A stretch of DNA of 43,015 nucleotides from Akkermansia muciniphila (lineage in GTDB: Bacteria > Verrucomicrobiota > Verrucomicrobiia > Verrucomicrobiales > Akkermansiaceae), in contig CAMAQB010000019.1 in NCBI GenBank assembly GCA_945860285.1, positions 1-43,015 of the forward strand, in the 5' to 3' direction. Of the stretch, positions 8,074 to 17,104 are shown one piece after another. The notes under the pieces are model-generated. The model was not told where the DNA came from. It worked only from the letters and a program-made list of their open reading frames with translations, and searched no databases. Each line of letters opens with the position of its first letter. Position 1 is the first letter of the stretch. A program made the translations under genes and the position numbers.

Positions 8074-9654
8074 TCATCCGCAATGGCAGGCCGTGCCGCA
8101 GGATGACGCGCGCCGCGCGGCAAGTTTTTCCTCAAGGGCGATGGCAGTCGGCGTAATCGACAACCCGCCCAAATTGGTGCAGCGCACCTCGCGCGGCATC
8201 TGTTTTGCCACCTGCTTGGCGGTCTCGATGACTTCGTCGAGAGGAATCACCGGGTCATATCCCGCCAGAGCCATGTTGGCGCAGGACAGCGCATTGCTGG
8301 CCGCCATCACATTCTTGCCGAGACAGGGAACCTCCACCCGGTTGGCCACGGGGTCGCAGATCAGCCCGATCATGCTCTGCATCGCCATGGAAGCGGCGGC
8401 AACTGCTTGATTGAGTGTGCCATCCGCCAGCGTGACCAATGCCGCAGCGCCCATGCTGGCAGCCGAACCACCCTCGGCCTGACAGCCGCCAACCTCGGCG
8501 GCAAATGTCCAGCGCGTGGCGATGAACACACCGATCAAACCGCTCGCGAGCATGGCCTTTGCCATGGCAACTTCATCCAGCCCCATGGCTTCCGCCATTG
8601 CAATGACGGCACCGGGCAACGCCGCACAGGCCCCGGCCGTAGGCGCTGCCACGATAACTCCCATCGAGCTTTTCACCTCCATCAACGCGGTGACATAAAG
8701 AATGATGCGGTTCAAGGCCCCGCCGTCGAGCAAACGGCCTTGTTTCATCAATTCATCAAAACGACCACACTGATGACCGAGCACGCGATCCTCGTATTCC
8801 GTGCCGGCAATCCCCTCGGCGATGGAGTTGCGCAGAATGCGTACGATCTCCACCATTTTGCCGATCACTTCCGCTTCACTCAGCCCACCGCGCGCCATTT
8901 CATACTGCACGGCGAGCTGCCACAAGGGAGTGTCGCGTCCACCATCGCACTGCAACATCGCGGCACAACTGCCGAAGGGAACACTCATGCCCTTGCGGGA
9001 TTGCACGGGCAACACGGGAGACAGGCGTTTCACCGATCGAACCCCTTCGAGTCCGCTGATGATCCCATCGCTGACAAAGGAACCCGCTTTCACCTCCAAC
9101 AGGCAGCGACCCTCGGATCGATGCAGCAGAATTTCATCCGCCTCGAACCGGCTTGCCAACGCCGCCATCAACGCTCCGCCATCACCCTCGGGAAAGAGCA
9201 GCGTTTCATGGCAGTCGCCGAACATCGAAACGGCAAAACCATCAACATCGATAACTTCCATCATGCCACCACCCGTTGAAATCGCCCGCAGGGTATGCAC
9301 TTCCTTCTCGCTGCGCAGCGTCAATCGATAGGTGTTCGGATGAGGGTCGCCTGCATCGACGGTTTCGATGGCAATGCGAACACCGGTTTCGAGCAGGGTT
9401 TGCATGGATCCCGGCAGTCTCGCATCCGCGGCATCCCATCCCATCAGCCCACCGAACAATCCCATGTCCGATCCCTGGGTGTCGTGCGTGTTGGGCAGTG
9501 AGCCGTTGCGGTCAAACTCGACGAGAACATCGATAAAATCCCCTTCCATCAGATCGCGGGCCAGTCGCCCGATCCTCAAGGCGGCTGCACAGTGCGAGCT
9601 CGAAGGACCGCGCATCACCGGTCCGATCACATCATTGAAGATACTGACAATCAT
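8074..9654 (-). CDS. sdaA: L-serine dehydratase (iron-sulfur, single chain)
   Basis: A 526-residue enzyme that deaminates L-serine to pyruvate and ammonia using a [4Fe-4S] cluster rather than PLP. The N-terminal beta domain begins FNDVIGPVMRGPSSSHCAA and includes GSLPNTHDTQGSDMG. The catalytic alpha domain (~250-510) carries APTAGACAALPG, GGCQAEGGSAASMGAAA and GLICDPVANRVEVPC, the conserved cysteine contexts of this family. The C-terminus is unusual, ending SSCGTACHCG with three clustered cysteines. In characterised single-chain enzymes a C-terminal cysteine can fold into the active site as an intrinsic ligand, so this tail may do so (inference). The next gene on the strand is the GH2 glycosidase. 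Confidence 0.94.
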   Translation of the reverse strand: MIVSIFNDVIGPVMRGPSSSHCAAALRIGRLARDLMEGDFIDVLVEFDRNGSLPNTHDTQGSDMGLFGGLMGWDAADARLPGSMQTLLETGVRIAIETVDAGDPHPNTYRLTLRSEKEVHTLRAISTGGGMMEVIDVDGFAVSMFGDCHETLLFPEGDGGALMAALASRFEADEILLHRSEGRCLLEVKAGSFVSDGIISGLEGVRSVKRLSPVLPVQSRKGMSVPFGSCAAMLQCDGGRDTPLWQLAVQYEMARGGLSEAEVIGKMVEIVRILRNSIAEGIAGTEYEDRVLGHQCGRFDELMKQGRLLDGGALNRIILYVTALMEVKSSMGVIVAAPTAGACAALPGAVIAMAEAMGLDEVAMAKAMLASGLIGVFIATRWTFAAEVGGCQAEGGSAASMGAAALVTLADGTLNQAVAAASMAMQSMIGLICDPVANRVEVPCLGKNVMAASNALSCANMALAGYDPVIPLDEVIETAKQVAKQMPREVRCTNLGGLSITPTAIALEEKLAARRASSCGTACHCG

Positions 9655-9753
9655 ATTTTATTCCGTTACATTGAAGTCCTCAAACATGACAAGCGGTTCA
9701 CAACCGCCGCAGCCTAGTCCGGGAAAGAAGAAATTGCCAGTCTTACCTCGCCT

Positions 9754-9775
9754 TCACGGGCGGAAAATCCCGTGA
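9754..9775. other. Short hairpin in the divergent sdaA/sigma intergenic region
   Basis: TCACGGG (9754-9760) and CCCGTGA (9769-9775) form a 7-bp dyad with an 8-nt loop. It sits between the divergently transcribed serine dehydratase and the ECF sigma factor. It could be an operator or leader structure; there is no T-tract to suggest a terminator. Confidence 0.4.
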
Positions 9776-9843
9776 GCCATTTCTGTTTGCATTTCTCAAG
9801 GGTGATGATAGGAATCCGGGGCGTTCAATCGTCCGCATCGTGA

Positions 9844-10467
9844 ATGGACAAGTCCACGCTAAATGCCTCAGCGCTCAATGACTTCCTCGGAATCCCCGCG
9901 ATTCTTTCGTCCTTTGCCGATGAACAAACAGGAGTTGCTGACGCGGATGTGGTTCTGATGTTGCAAGTTGCGAGGGGCGACCACCCCGCATTCGAAACTC
10001 TGGTAAAACGGCATCAAAAACCATTACTGAACTTTTTTGTCCGCATGGGCGCTTACTCCGACAGTGAAGACCTTGTTCAGGATACTTTCGTCCGCCTCTA
10101 CCGCTACCGTGAGCGCTACCAGCCCACGGCGAAATTCACCACGTTCCTCTATGTCCTGGCGCACCGGGTCTGGGCGGATCTTGGCCGCAAAAGGCAGCGG
10201 AGCGATCGACTCTCCGCCAGCATCCAGACGGAAGTGGAAACTTGCAGCCAAACAGCAGATGCGTCACCCATGCCCGTCATGGACGTTGAAGCGGCGTTGG
10301 ACAAACTTTCGGACAAACTGCGCGATGTCATTGTCCTCAACATTTATCAGGGCCTGCGCTATCAGGAAATCGCCGATGTTTTGAATATACCGTTGGGCAC
10401 AGTCAAATCCCGCATCAACCTGGCCATCACCGCATTGCGTGAAATATTCCATGAAGAACAACACTGA
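9844..10467 (+). CDS. ECF-family RNA polymerase sigma factor
   Basis: A 207-residue sigma-70 family member with only regions 2 and 4. Region 2 (~45-115) contains HPAFETLVKRHQ, DSEDLVQDTFVRLY and KFTTFLYVLAHRVWADLGRK. Region 4 (~148-203) contains LSDKLRDVIVLNIYQGL, then the helix-turn-helix YQEIADVLNIPLGTVKSRIN. The first ~30 residues precede the conserved core, so an internal start is possible. The 3' end overlaps the anti-sigma gene by 17 nt, the usual coupling for a sigma/anti-sigma pair. A TonB-dependent receptor follows, as in FecI/FecR systems, but that receptor has no N-terminal signalling domain, so a classic surface-signalling cascade is not shown. Confidence 0.92.
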   Translation: MDKSTLNASALNDFLGIPAILSSFADEQTGVADADVVLMLQVARGDHPAFETLVKRHQKPLLNFFVRMGAYSDSEDLVQDTFVRLYRYRERYQPTAKFTTFLYVLAHRVWADLGRKRQRSDRLSASIQTEVETCSQTADASPMPVMDVEAALDKLSDKLRDVIVLNIYQGLRYQEIADVLNIPLGTVKSRINLAITALREIFHEEQH

Positions 10468-11608
10468 CCATCCGGCTAACGGCCAAGACTGCCGCTTCCA
10501 TGAGGATGCCGCGCGCCACTTCACGGGAGAAATTTTCCTCGCGGAGTTTCAGTCCCACTTGAAGGAATGCCCCTCCTGCCAGGAAGTCGGTGCCGTGCTG
10601 CAACGCCTGCGTTCCCTCCCCGCTGTGGATGTTTCCGACCATCTAACAGCCCATGTTCTCGCGGCAATCCAACAGCCGGAAACAAAACTCGTTCGTCCGC
10701 AATTCCACCTCTGGGCTGCTGCAGCCGTCGTGGTGATCGGCCTTACGGCAATGAGCATCTGGCCGTTTGGAAAAAAACCAACGGAAACTCTTGCGCAAAG
10801 CAGTCAACCAGCGGTTGTGGCGCAAAACACCGACCGCAGTGTGCAGGAGGCGCTGGACTGGTTCTGCCGCACCCAGGAGACCGATGGTTCCTGGAGTCCG
10901 GCCCGTTGGGGCGGTGATCCGCGATTTGAAGTCGCGTTGACTGCCCTGCCCATGCTCGCCATTCTTTCTGCGGGTGCCGAAAAGACGCCACAGCGCGTGG
11001 AAGTGATCGCCAAGGCCCGGCAATATCTGCAATCCACCTGTGACCGCAAAGGCCGCTTCGGTCCGCAGTTTTACGGTTCATCCTACAGCCAGGGCATTGC
11101 AACGCAGGCACTGCTGTCATGCTACAAAAACCGTCCCGATGAGGAAAGCAAACGCCTGCTCGACAACGCGTTGACCGTGATTGTTTCCCAACAGCATGCG
11201 AATGGATGGTGGGGGCTGGGCGGAAATCCCCAACCCGATCTATCCATCACATTGTGGCAGGTAGAAGCATTGAAAATGGCCGTGGATCTCGGTTGGAAGA
11301 ATGTGCAACCTCATCTCACCCTTGGCGCGAAATGGGTGGCTACCCACTCCCATGCCGACACCACTCCGCGAAACGGAATCACTTCCGGCGGAGAAGTCGA
11401 TTATTTCAATGCCTATTTTGCAACCACACTTCTCAAATCGGCGAATGATGAATCCTCCCGCCAGCGCTTGGCCTCGATTCGTCACACCTTGCTCGGTAAA
11501 CAGGTTCAAAGGGGCAACGACTCCGGCAGTTGGACACCTGATGACCGTTGGGGCATGGCCGGAGGCAGGCTTTACACCACGGCACTGGCTTCTCTCTCGC
11601 TGCACTGA
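10451..11608 (+). CDS. Zinc-finger anti-sigma factor fused to alpha/alpha-toroid (prenyltransferase/squalene-cyclase-like) domain
   Basis: A 385-residue membrane protein. The ATG at 10451 is chosen; a GTG 12 nt upstream is also in frame. The N-terminal ~60 residues form a zf-HC2-type anti-sigma domain with H-x3-C-x2-C (H36, C40, C43) and an upstream cysteine in QDCRFHED. One TM helix follows (~87-106, LWAAAAVVVIGLTAMSIW). The periplasmic region contains repeats resembling squalene-cyclase/terpenoid toroid QW motifs: WFCRTQETDGSWSPARWG, QQHANGWWGLG and GNDSGSWTPDDRWG, each followed by a helical 'ALxxLxxL' segment. By family logic the N-terminus holds the sigma factor inactive at the membrane and the toroid senses a periplasmic signal. 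Catalysis is unlikely because the DxDD-type acid motif is not seen. The fusion is unusual. Confidence 0.85.
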   Translation: MKNNTDHPANGQDCRFHEDAARHFTGEIFLAEFQSHLKECPSCQEVGAVLQRLRSLPAVDVSDHLTAHVLAAIQQPETKLVRPQFHLWAAAAVVVIGLTAMSIWPFGKKPTETLAQSSQPAVVAQNTDRSVQEALDWFCRTQETDGSWSPARWGGDPRFEVALTALPMLAILSAGAEKTPQRVEVIAKARQYLQSTCDRKGRFGPQFYGSSYSQGIATQALLSCYKNRPDEESKRLLDNALTVIVSQQHANGWWGLGGNPQPDLSITLWQVEALKMAVDLGWKNVQPHLTLGAKWVATHSHADTTPRNGITSGGEVDYFNAYFATTLLKSANDESSRQRLASIRHTLLGKQVQRGNDSGSWTPDDRWGMAGGRLYTTALASLSLH

Positions 11609-11640
11609 CCTTGCGGAGACCGCGATCAACGATCAGGGCA

Positions 11641-11832
11641 TCGCCGGGAATCACTTACGGAAAATTCCATCGTGACACGATAGAAAAAATGCATCGTTCC
11701 CACGATTGCCACTGCAGGTCGGAATAAAAAAATTCACACCGCCACTGAACCTTTCGCGAATCCCCGACGCTCATGATTTAGGAAGGTGCCAAATGCTCCT
11801 TGCATCGATCAACTGAGACACACGTCCGAGAC
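11641..11832 (+). promoter_or_regulatory. Receptor leader with cobalamin-riboswitch-like sequence blocks (weak)
   Basis: The leader between the anti-sigma gene and the TonB receptor contains short blocks in an order reminiscent of the cobalamin riboswitch: GGGAA (~11646), GCCACTG twice (~11708 and ~11741), GGAAGG (~11781) and CCGAGAC (~11825) next to the start codon. The central CCCGC-ACTGT block and the full AGGAGACCTGCC box are not convincing. It may be a diverged aptamer or chance. The region has no other recognisable feature apart from A-rich runs. Confidence 0.25.
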
Positions 11833-14043
11833 ATGAACAACAGCAGCCAAGACAATCGGCCCCGCAAGCGGGGAATCGCACTCAAGAATCCTTCCCACCT
11901 GAAGGGACAACCAAAGAAAACCGCGGGAATTCTGCTCCCGGCAATTCTCATCGCACCTCTGCTGGCGCACGGCCAGGACTTGTTGAAGCCACTGGTCGTC
12001 ACGGCAACACGCTCCCAGGTTCCGCTCGCCGACACGGCCTACACCAGCACTTATCTGGATGAGGATTTTCTTTCGGAAAACACCCGGCGCAATATTCCCG
12101 ATGCGCTCAGTTTCACTCCCGGAGTGCTTGCCCAAAAAACCACCTACGGTCACGGCTCCCCTTTCATTCGCGGCATGACCGGTCGCAGCAACCTGCTGTT
12201 GGTTGACGGCATACGCCTCAACAACTCCACGTGGCGGGGCGGTCCGGTGCAATACTGGAACACGATCGATTCCTACTCCATCGACCATCTCGAACTGATC
12301 AAAAGCCAGGGCAGTGTGCCTTATGGCAGCGATGCCGTGGGCGGCACCCTCAACGCCTTTACCAAGGATTCCGGATTCCGCGACGAGGCGCAAGACCGGT
12401 TTTTCAGCCACGGCTCCGGATACTATGAATATCGTAGCAACGGCGAGGGATCAAACATCGGACGCCTGGAAGGATCGATGGGACAGGGCGGAAAATGGGG
12501 CATGAATGCCGGCATCAGCGTCAAGGATTTTGGCGACATCCATGACTCGGCGGTGGGCACGATGAAAAACACCGGCTATGACGAAACCGACTGGGACCTG
12601 CGTTTCGACATGGCGCTCAACCCTTCCACCACCCTGACAGCCGCATTGCAGCATGTGCAACAGGACAATGTCTGGCGCTGGCACCGTACGATTTACAATC
12701 CCGGCTGGGATCATGATGGGCATGTTTCAGCTCCCGGAACATGGCTTGGCAACATCTACGATCAGGATCGATTGTTAGGTTACTTGAAAATCGCGTCCGA
12801 AGACCCCCGCGCAGGCTCCTGGATTTCACGCTGGTCGGCGACGCTATCGTATCAGGATTCATCGGACAGCGAATTTCAGGACCGTCGCACAGCTGTGGGT
12901 CAGTCACTCAGTTCCACCCGCTATCAACAAATCCAGGAAGCCGATGTGCAAACCTACGGCATCGACCTTGAATTTGAATCGCCGATGGGCCCGGGGAAAT
13001 GGATTTACGGTTTGGACTACTACCAGGACGAAGTGGGCAGTTACGCCACACGCAACACCGGCAGCGGTTCTGTTTTTCGCCCCGCCTCCCGTCCGGTAGC
13101 CGATGATTCGACTTACAAACTTTTCGGCCTTCACGGTCAGTATCATTGGTTGGTGAATGATGCCCTCCGCATCGAGTCGGGCGTGCGTTACACCTTCGCG
13201 CAGGCGGAAATCGGCAAGCGCTGGGATGCCAATGCCGGTGCCGACATTTCCTCGCAGCGGGAATGGGACAATGCCGTTTTGTCGCTGCGGGCGATCCATG
13301 ACTTCAACAGCGAATGGTCGATGTACGGTGGTGCCTCACAGGCATTCCGCGCGCCCAACCTTGCCGACCTTTCCGGTGCCACAACCAGCCGATCCGGTGT
13401 GGAGACCGGCGGATCGGTGGATCTGGATCCGGAACGCTACATCACCTACGAAATCGGCACCCGCCATGGCACGGAGCATACGTCGTTCCAAGCAGCGGTG
13501 TTTTATACCGACATTGATGACATCATCACCGATGTCCCCGTCAGCATGGGATCGAGCACTTCGCAATCGGAAAACGGTCGCAATGGATACATCTACGGAT
13601 TTGAAATCGAGGGGGCATGGGAGATCAACGAACAATGGTTGTTGACGGGATATGCCGCATGGCAAAAGGGTGAAACCGAAACATCCAGCTATGTCGGCGG
13701 CCCGGTCACCGAAGAACCCTACAGCCGCGCGCTTCCGCTCACCGCATCAGTGGCCTTGCGTTGGACGCATCCTTCGAAAAAATACTGGGTTGAAGGCCGG
13801 GTGGTCGGTGCCGAAAAAGCGGATCGTCTCTCGGCGGCGGACATTGCAGACAACCAGCGTTTCCCAAGCGGCGGCACTCCGGCCTATGTGGTGCCGTCGA
13901 TGCACGCGGGCTGGCAGGCAACAGAAAACCTGTTAGTCACTGCGGGCCTTGAAAACATCACCGACGAAGACTATCGCAACCATGGTTCAGGCAACAACGA
14001 ACCGGGATTCAATGCCATTCTTGGCGTGAAAGCCACGTGGTAG
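11833..14043 (+). CDS. TonB-dependent outer-membrane receptor (hemin/siderophore-like)
   Basis: A 736-residue receptor from ATG 11833; an upstream TTG at 11800 is a less likely start. A basic N-terminus of ~30 residues precedes the signal-peptide core AGILLPAILIAPLLAHG, longer than usual. A TonB-box-like segment (LLKPLVVTATRSQ) follows, then the plug: NIPDALSFTPGVLAQKTTYG, SPFIRGMTGRSNLLLVDGIR and GSDAVGGTLNAFTK. A 22-stranded barrel with aromatic-rich strands ends in GFNAILGVKATW, with the terminal aromatic that marks BAM substrates. The plug resembles receptors for hemin or protein-bound iron, but vitamin B12 cannot be excluded. It lies downstream of the sigma/anti-sigma pair on the same strand. 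Confidence 0.9.
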   Translation: MNNSSQDNRPRKRGIALKNPSHLKGQPKKTAGILLPAILIAPLLAHGQDLLKPLVVTATRSQVPLADTAYTSTYLDEDFLSENTRRNIPDALSFTPGVLAQKTTYGHGSPFIRGMTGRSNLLLVDGIRLNNSTWRGGPVQYWNTIDSYSIDHLELIKSQGSVPYGSDAVGGTLNAFTKDSGFRDEAQDRFFSHGSGYYEYRSNGEGSNIGRLEGSMGQGGKWGMNAGISVKDFGDIHDSAVGTMKNTGYDETDWDLRFDMALNPSTTLTAALQHVQQDNVWRWHRTIYNPGWDHDGHVSAPGTWLGNIYDQDRLLGYLKIASEDPRAGSWISRWSATLSYQDSSDSEFQDRRTAVGQSLSSTRYQQIQEADVQTYGIDLEFESPMGPGKWIYGLDYYQDEVGSYATRNTGSGSVFRPASRPVADDSTYKLFGLHGQYHWLVNDALRIESGVRYTFAQAEIGKRWDANAGADISSQREWDNAVLSLRAIHDFNSEWSMYGGASQAFRAPNLADLSGATTSRSGVETGGSVDLDPERYITYEIGTRHGTEHTSFQAAVFYTDIDDIITDVPVSMGSSTSQSENGRNGYIYGFEIEGAWEINEQWLLTGYAAWQKGETETSSYVGGPVTEEPYSRALPLTASVALRWTHPSKKYWVEGRVVGAEKADRLSAADIADNQRFPSGGTPAYVVPSMHAGWQATENLLVTAGLENITDEDYRNHGSGNNEPGFNAILGVKATW

Positions 14044-14047
14044 ATGC

Positions 14048-14752
14048 TCAGGCGGTCGGGGCGGCGGGATACTCACGCCCCCCGAATACCGCCGAGCCAA
14101 CGCGCACATGCGTTGCTCCCTCTTCGATGGCGACTCCATAATCACCACTCATGCCCATGCTCAAGGCGGGCAATGACACGCCTGACTTGCCTTGCAGTTG
14201 ATCGCGCAATTCCCGCAGTCGGGCAAACCACGACCTCGACTTTTCCGGATCCACTGCCATCGGCGGCACGGTCATCAGCCCCTGGATTTCCAGCCGATCA
14301 AGCGACAGCAGCGCATCCCATGACTCGGTCAACTGCTCTGCGGAAAATCCACCCTTGCTCGTTTCCGCCGCCAGATTCACTTGCAAAAACACGCGGGGAA
14401 ACAGGCCGACTTCGCCCGCCAGTTCATTTGTGTATTGGGCGAGGCGCAATGAGTCAATGCTGTGGATCATGCTGAACAAAGGCAGCACCTTGCGTACTTT
14501 GTTGCGCTGCAACTGGCCGATGTAATGCCACTGCAACGCCGACGGCAGCAAAGGAATCTTCCCCTCCGCTTCCTGCAGACGGTTTTCACCAAAGTGAATC
14601 TGCCCTGCCAGAAAAGCCTCGTTTACATCAGCGGCGGCGAATGTCTTCGAAACCGCGATCAAAGTAACATCGCTCGCATCCCGTCCGACCTTCTCACAGG
14701 CCGCGCGGATGTTTGCGCCCACTTTTTCAAGATTCGCCGCAATTCCATCCAT
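14048..14752 (-). CDS. yggS: YggS/PROSC family PLP-binding homeostasis protein
   Basis: A 234-residue cytoplasmic protein of the fold-type III alanine-racemase-like family. It binds pyridoxal phosphate without known catalysis and buffers PLP levels (family knowledge). The PLP lysine is in LIAVSKT near residue 36. Other signatures are GENRLQEAE, WHYIGQLQRNK, HSIDS, VNLAAETSKGGF, GLMTVPP and the C-terminal LSMGMSGDYGVAIEEGATHVR. The ATG at 14752 overlaps the stop of prc in a TGATG arrangement, indicating coupling. Its stop lies 4 bp from the end of the convergent receptor gene. Confidence 0.95.
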   Translation of the reverse strand: MDGIAANLEKVGANIRAACEKVGRDASDVTLIAVSKTFAAADVNEAFLAGQIHFGENRLQEAEGKIPLLPSALQWHYIGQLQRNKVRKVLPLFSMIHSIDSLRLAQYTNELAGEVGLFPRVFLQVNLAAETSKGGFSAEQLTESWDALLSLDRLEIQGLMTVPPMAVDPEKSRSWFARLRELRDQLQGKSGVSLPALSMGMSGDYGVAIEEGATHVRVGSAVFGGREYPAAPTA

Positions 14753-17004
14753 CAACGTTCGGCCGTTTTTTTCAAAACACCTGCGGTTTTCGAAGCTTCG
14801 GTCATGTCGACCAAATCAGACAAAATCGACAGACCCTCGCGTTTCACCGAGTCCATGCCGCTGGGCCATTTCGGGGTATCGTCCAGATCTGCTGTTTCAT
14901 CCTTGGCCTTGCGCATGTAGTCCTCGTTCTCCGCAGCCGGATCGAACTCATGTGGCGGTTTGTTTTCGCTGATGTCGGCAAGCGACAGTTTGGAGAACTT
15001 CATGCCCGCCTTGTCGGACTTTGCCATTTCGGCAAAACGAAGCAGTCGCTCCTTGTTGCGGGCGTGACGCTTGGCATCGGAGTCCGCCAGTTCCTTGTCG
15101 CGGACTTCCTTGTTGAGGGACTCCTTGTTGTTGGCGATCTTCTTCTTGATCTCCGCAACATCCTCACTGATGTAAACAAGATCTTTGTTCTCCTTCACCC
15201 GCTTGTCGCTCAACTCCTTCAGTCGCGGCACGAACAAATGATCGCGATCCAGTGGCTCGAAATCGGACGCACGGCGGATGCGGTCGAACTCCATCCGGTT
15301 ATCGAGAAAACTTTCGCCCACTTCGAGCCCGTCGAGGAAACTCGGCAGCGCGATGTCCGAAATCACACCCTGCAACTGGGTGGAATCGCCGGAGGGGCGA
15401 TAGAATTTCTGCAGGGTGACCTTGACCGTGCCCGCGCGGTCGCGCCTGGCAAAAAACGGCATCATCCGCCCCACATCCATCAACTGCTGCACCGTCCCCT
15501 TGCCAAAAGTGGAGGTGTCGCCGACGATGACCGCCCGATTGTGATCCTGCAGCGCACCGGCCAGAATTTCGCTGGCGGACGCGCTCGTTTTGTCGATCAG
15601 CACAACCAGCGGTCCGTCATAGATCGGCTCGCGCAATTCCGAGTCCTTGACCTCGATCTGCCCGAGTTCGTTTTTCACCTGGACGACGGGACCACGTTCG
15701 ATGAAAAACCCGCTCATTTTGCGCACTTCTTCCAACGAGCCGCCGCCGTTGCCGCGGAGATCAATGATCAATCCGCTGATTTTTTCCTCCATCAAACGTC
15801 GCAACAGCTTTTCGACATCCTTCGCGCAACTTGCTTCATCCTTGTCGAAATCCATGTAAAACGACGGCAGTGTGATCCATCCAAGTTTCTCCGGGCGTCC
15901 TTTGCTGTCCTTTTTCTCGAAAATTTGCGCGCTGGCCTGCTCGTCCTTCATTTCGACTTTCCCGCGGGAGATGGTTATGAACGATGTTTCCCCGGCCGAA
16001 GCGCCGGCGGGTTCCACCTTCAAGCGCACCTCTGTGGCCTCCTTGCCGCGGATCAGATCGACCACCTTGTCGATTTTCATGAACATGATATCGGTGATTT
16101 CCCCCGTGTTCAGAGAGTCGACCCCGACGATCCGGTCGTTCAGTTTCAACTGCCCCGCTTTGTCGGCTGGCCCGCCGACAACGATGCCCTTGATGATCGT
16201 CGCCCCGTCCTCCTCGGCCTGCAGCATGGCACCAATGCCAACAAGCTGGTTTTTCATGCTGTCCTTGAATCGGGCGATTTCGCGATAGCCCATGTATTCG
16301 GTGTGCGGGTCGAAGGTCTTGGTAACCGCCGAGAGAAAATAATTGGCGACATCCTCTTCATCGGCCTCGGCGACGCTGTGCATCAGGCGCTCGTAGCGCA
16401 ATCGCACTTTCTCCTTGGGGCTTTTCTCCTTGGCCAGGGGATCTTCCTTGCCCTGTTCCTTGGCAAGGCGGGCCACGGTTTCCCGCCGCAAGGTTTCACC
16501 CAACAGCGCCTCCTTGATGTTCAGCCTCCAGAGATTTTCCGATTCAGCCCGGTTCTTGGCCCACGGCGCGTTTTTGCGGGTGCGCTCCACACTTTCATCC
16601 TTGGTGAAATCAAATTCCTCCTCCTTGAGAATCTTGTTAACGAATGTGGTGCTTTCGGTGACACGCTGTTTGAATGTGTTATAGATGTCGTTTGCGGCAC
16701 TGACACATTCTTTTTTCAACAGCAATTCATGAATTTTGTCGCCGTAATCAGTTTGAAAACGAGTCACGTCAGTCTGCGTGAAGTAAACCCGCTTGGGGTC
16801 CATGTCGCGCAGGAAGGTTTCCAGAAACTTGTTGCTCAGCTGCTTGTCCCACTTGTTGCGGGCAAAATGAGTGTTCTGAAGGAGAATGGCCACCTGCTTG
16901 CCGACTTCGTTGTAGTCGGTCGGCTGTTCGGCGGATACGGAACAACTGCTGGCCAGGACCAGGCTCGCGGAGGCCACAATTTGACGAATTTTTTGAAAGC
17001 TCAT
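14752..17004 (-). CDS. prc: Carboxy-terminal processing (tail-specific) protease Prc, S41 family
   Basis: A 750-residue periplasmic protease. The start MSFQKIRQIVASASL (17004) gives a signal peptide ending near SSCSVSA, perhaps a lipobox LASSC; an upstream open stretch with no signal is ignored. An N-terminal helical domain contains FLRDMDPKRVYFTQTD. The PDZ domain (~220-300) has IVVGGPADKAGQLKLNDRIVG. The S41 core has IIDLRGNGGGSLEEV, then TSASASEILAGALQD with the catalytic Ser, and TFGKGTVQQ with the catalytic Lys. The C-terminal Lys/Glu-rich tail resembles the Prc DUF3340 domain. Length matches Prc/Tsp rather than the shorter CtpA. A PDZ-only protein lies upstream on the same strand, and yggS is coupled downstream. 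Confidence 0.93.
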   Translation of the reverse strand: MSFQKIRQIVASASLVLASSCSVSAEQPTDYNEVGKQVAILLQNTHFARNKWDKQLSNKFLETFLRDMDPKRVYFTQTDVTRFQTDYGDKIHELLLKKECVSAANDIYNTFKQRVTESTTFVNKILKEEEFDFTKDESVERTRKNAPWAKNRAESENLWRLNIKEALLGETLRRETVARLAKEQGKEDPLAKEKSPKEKVRLRYERLMHSVAEADEEDVANYFLSAVTKTFDPHTEYMGYREIARFKDSMKNQLVGIGAMLQAEEDGATIIKGIVVGGPADKAGQLKLNDRIVGVDSLNTGEITDIMFMKIDKVVDLIRGKEATEVRLKVEPAGASAGETSFITISRGKVEMKDEQASAQIFEKKDSKGRPEKLGWITLPSFYMDFDKDEASCAKDVEKLLRRLMEEKISGLIIDLRGNGGGSLEEVRKMSGFFIERGPVVQVKNELGQIEVKDSELREPIYDGPLVVLIDKTSASASEILAGALQDHNRAVIVGDTSTFGKGTVQQLMDVGRMMPFFARRDRAGTVKVTLQKFYRPSGDSTQLQGVISDIALPSFLDGLEVGESFLDNRMEFDRIRRASDFEPLDRDHLFVPRLKELSDKRVKENKDLVYISEDVAEIKKKIANNKESLNKEVRDKELADSDAKRHARNKERLLRFAEMAKSDKAGMKFSKLSLADISENKPPHEFDPAAENEDYMRKAKDETADLDDTPKWPSGMDSVKREGLSILSDLVDMTEASKTAGVLKKTAER

Positions 17005-17104
17005 AATCTGCAATATCTGCCGTGTTATCTTACGTGGGTCATTGTGGCATTCTTTGGCAATTTGTCCACGAATCTTAGCATCACTGGCCCGGCGCTTTGT
17101 CTTT

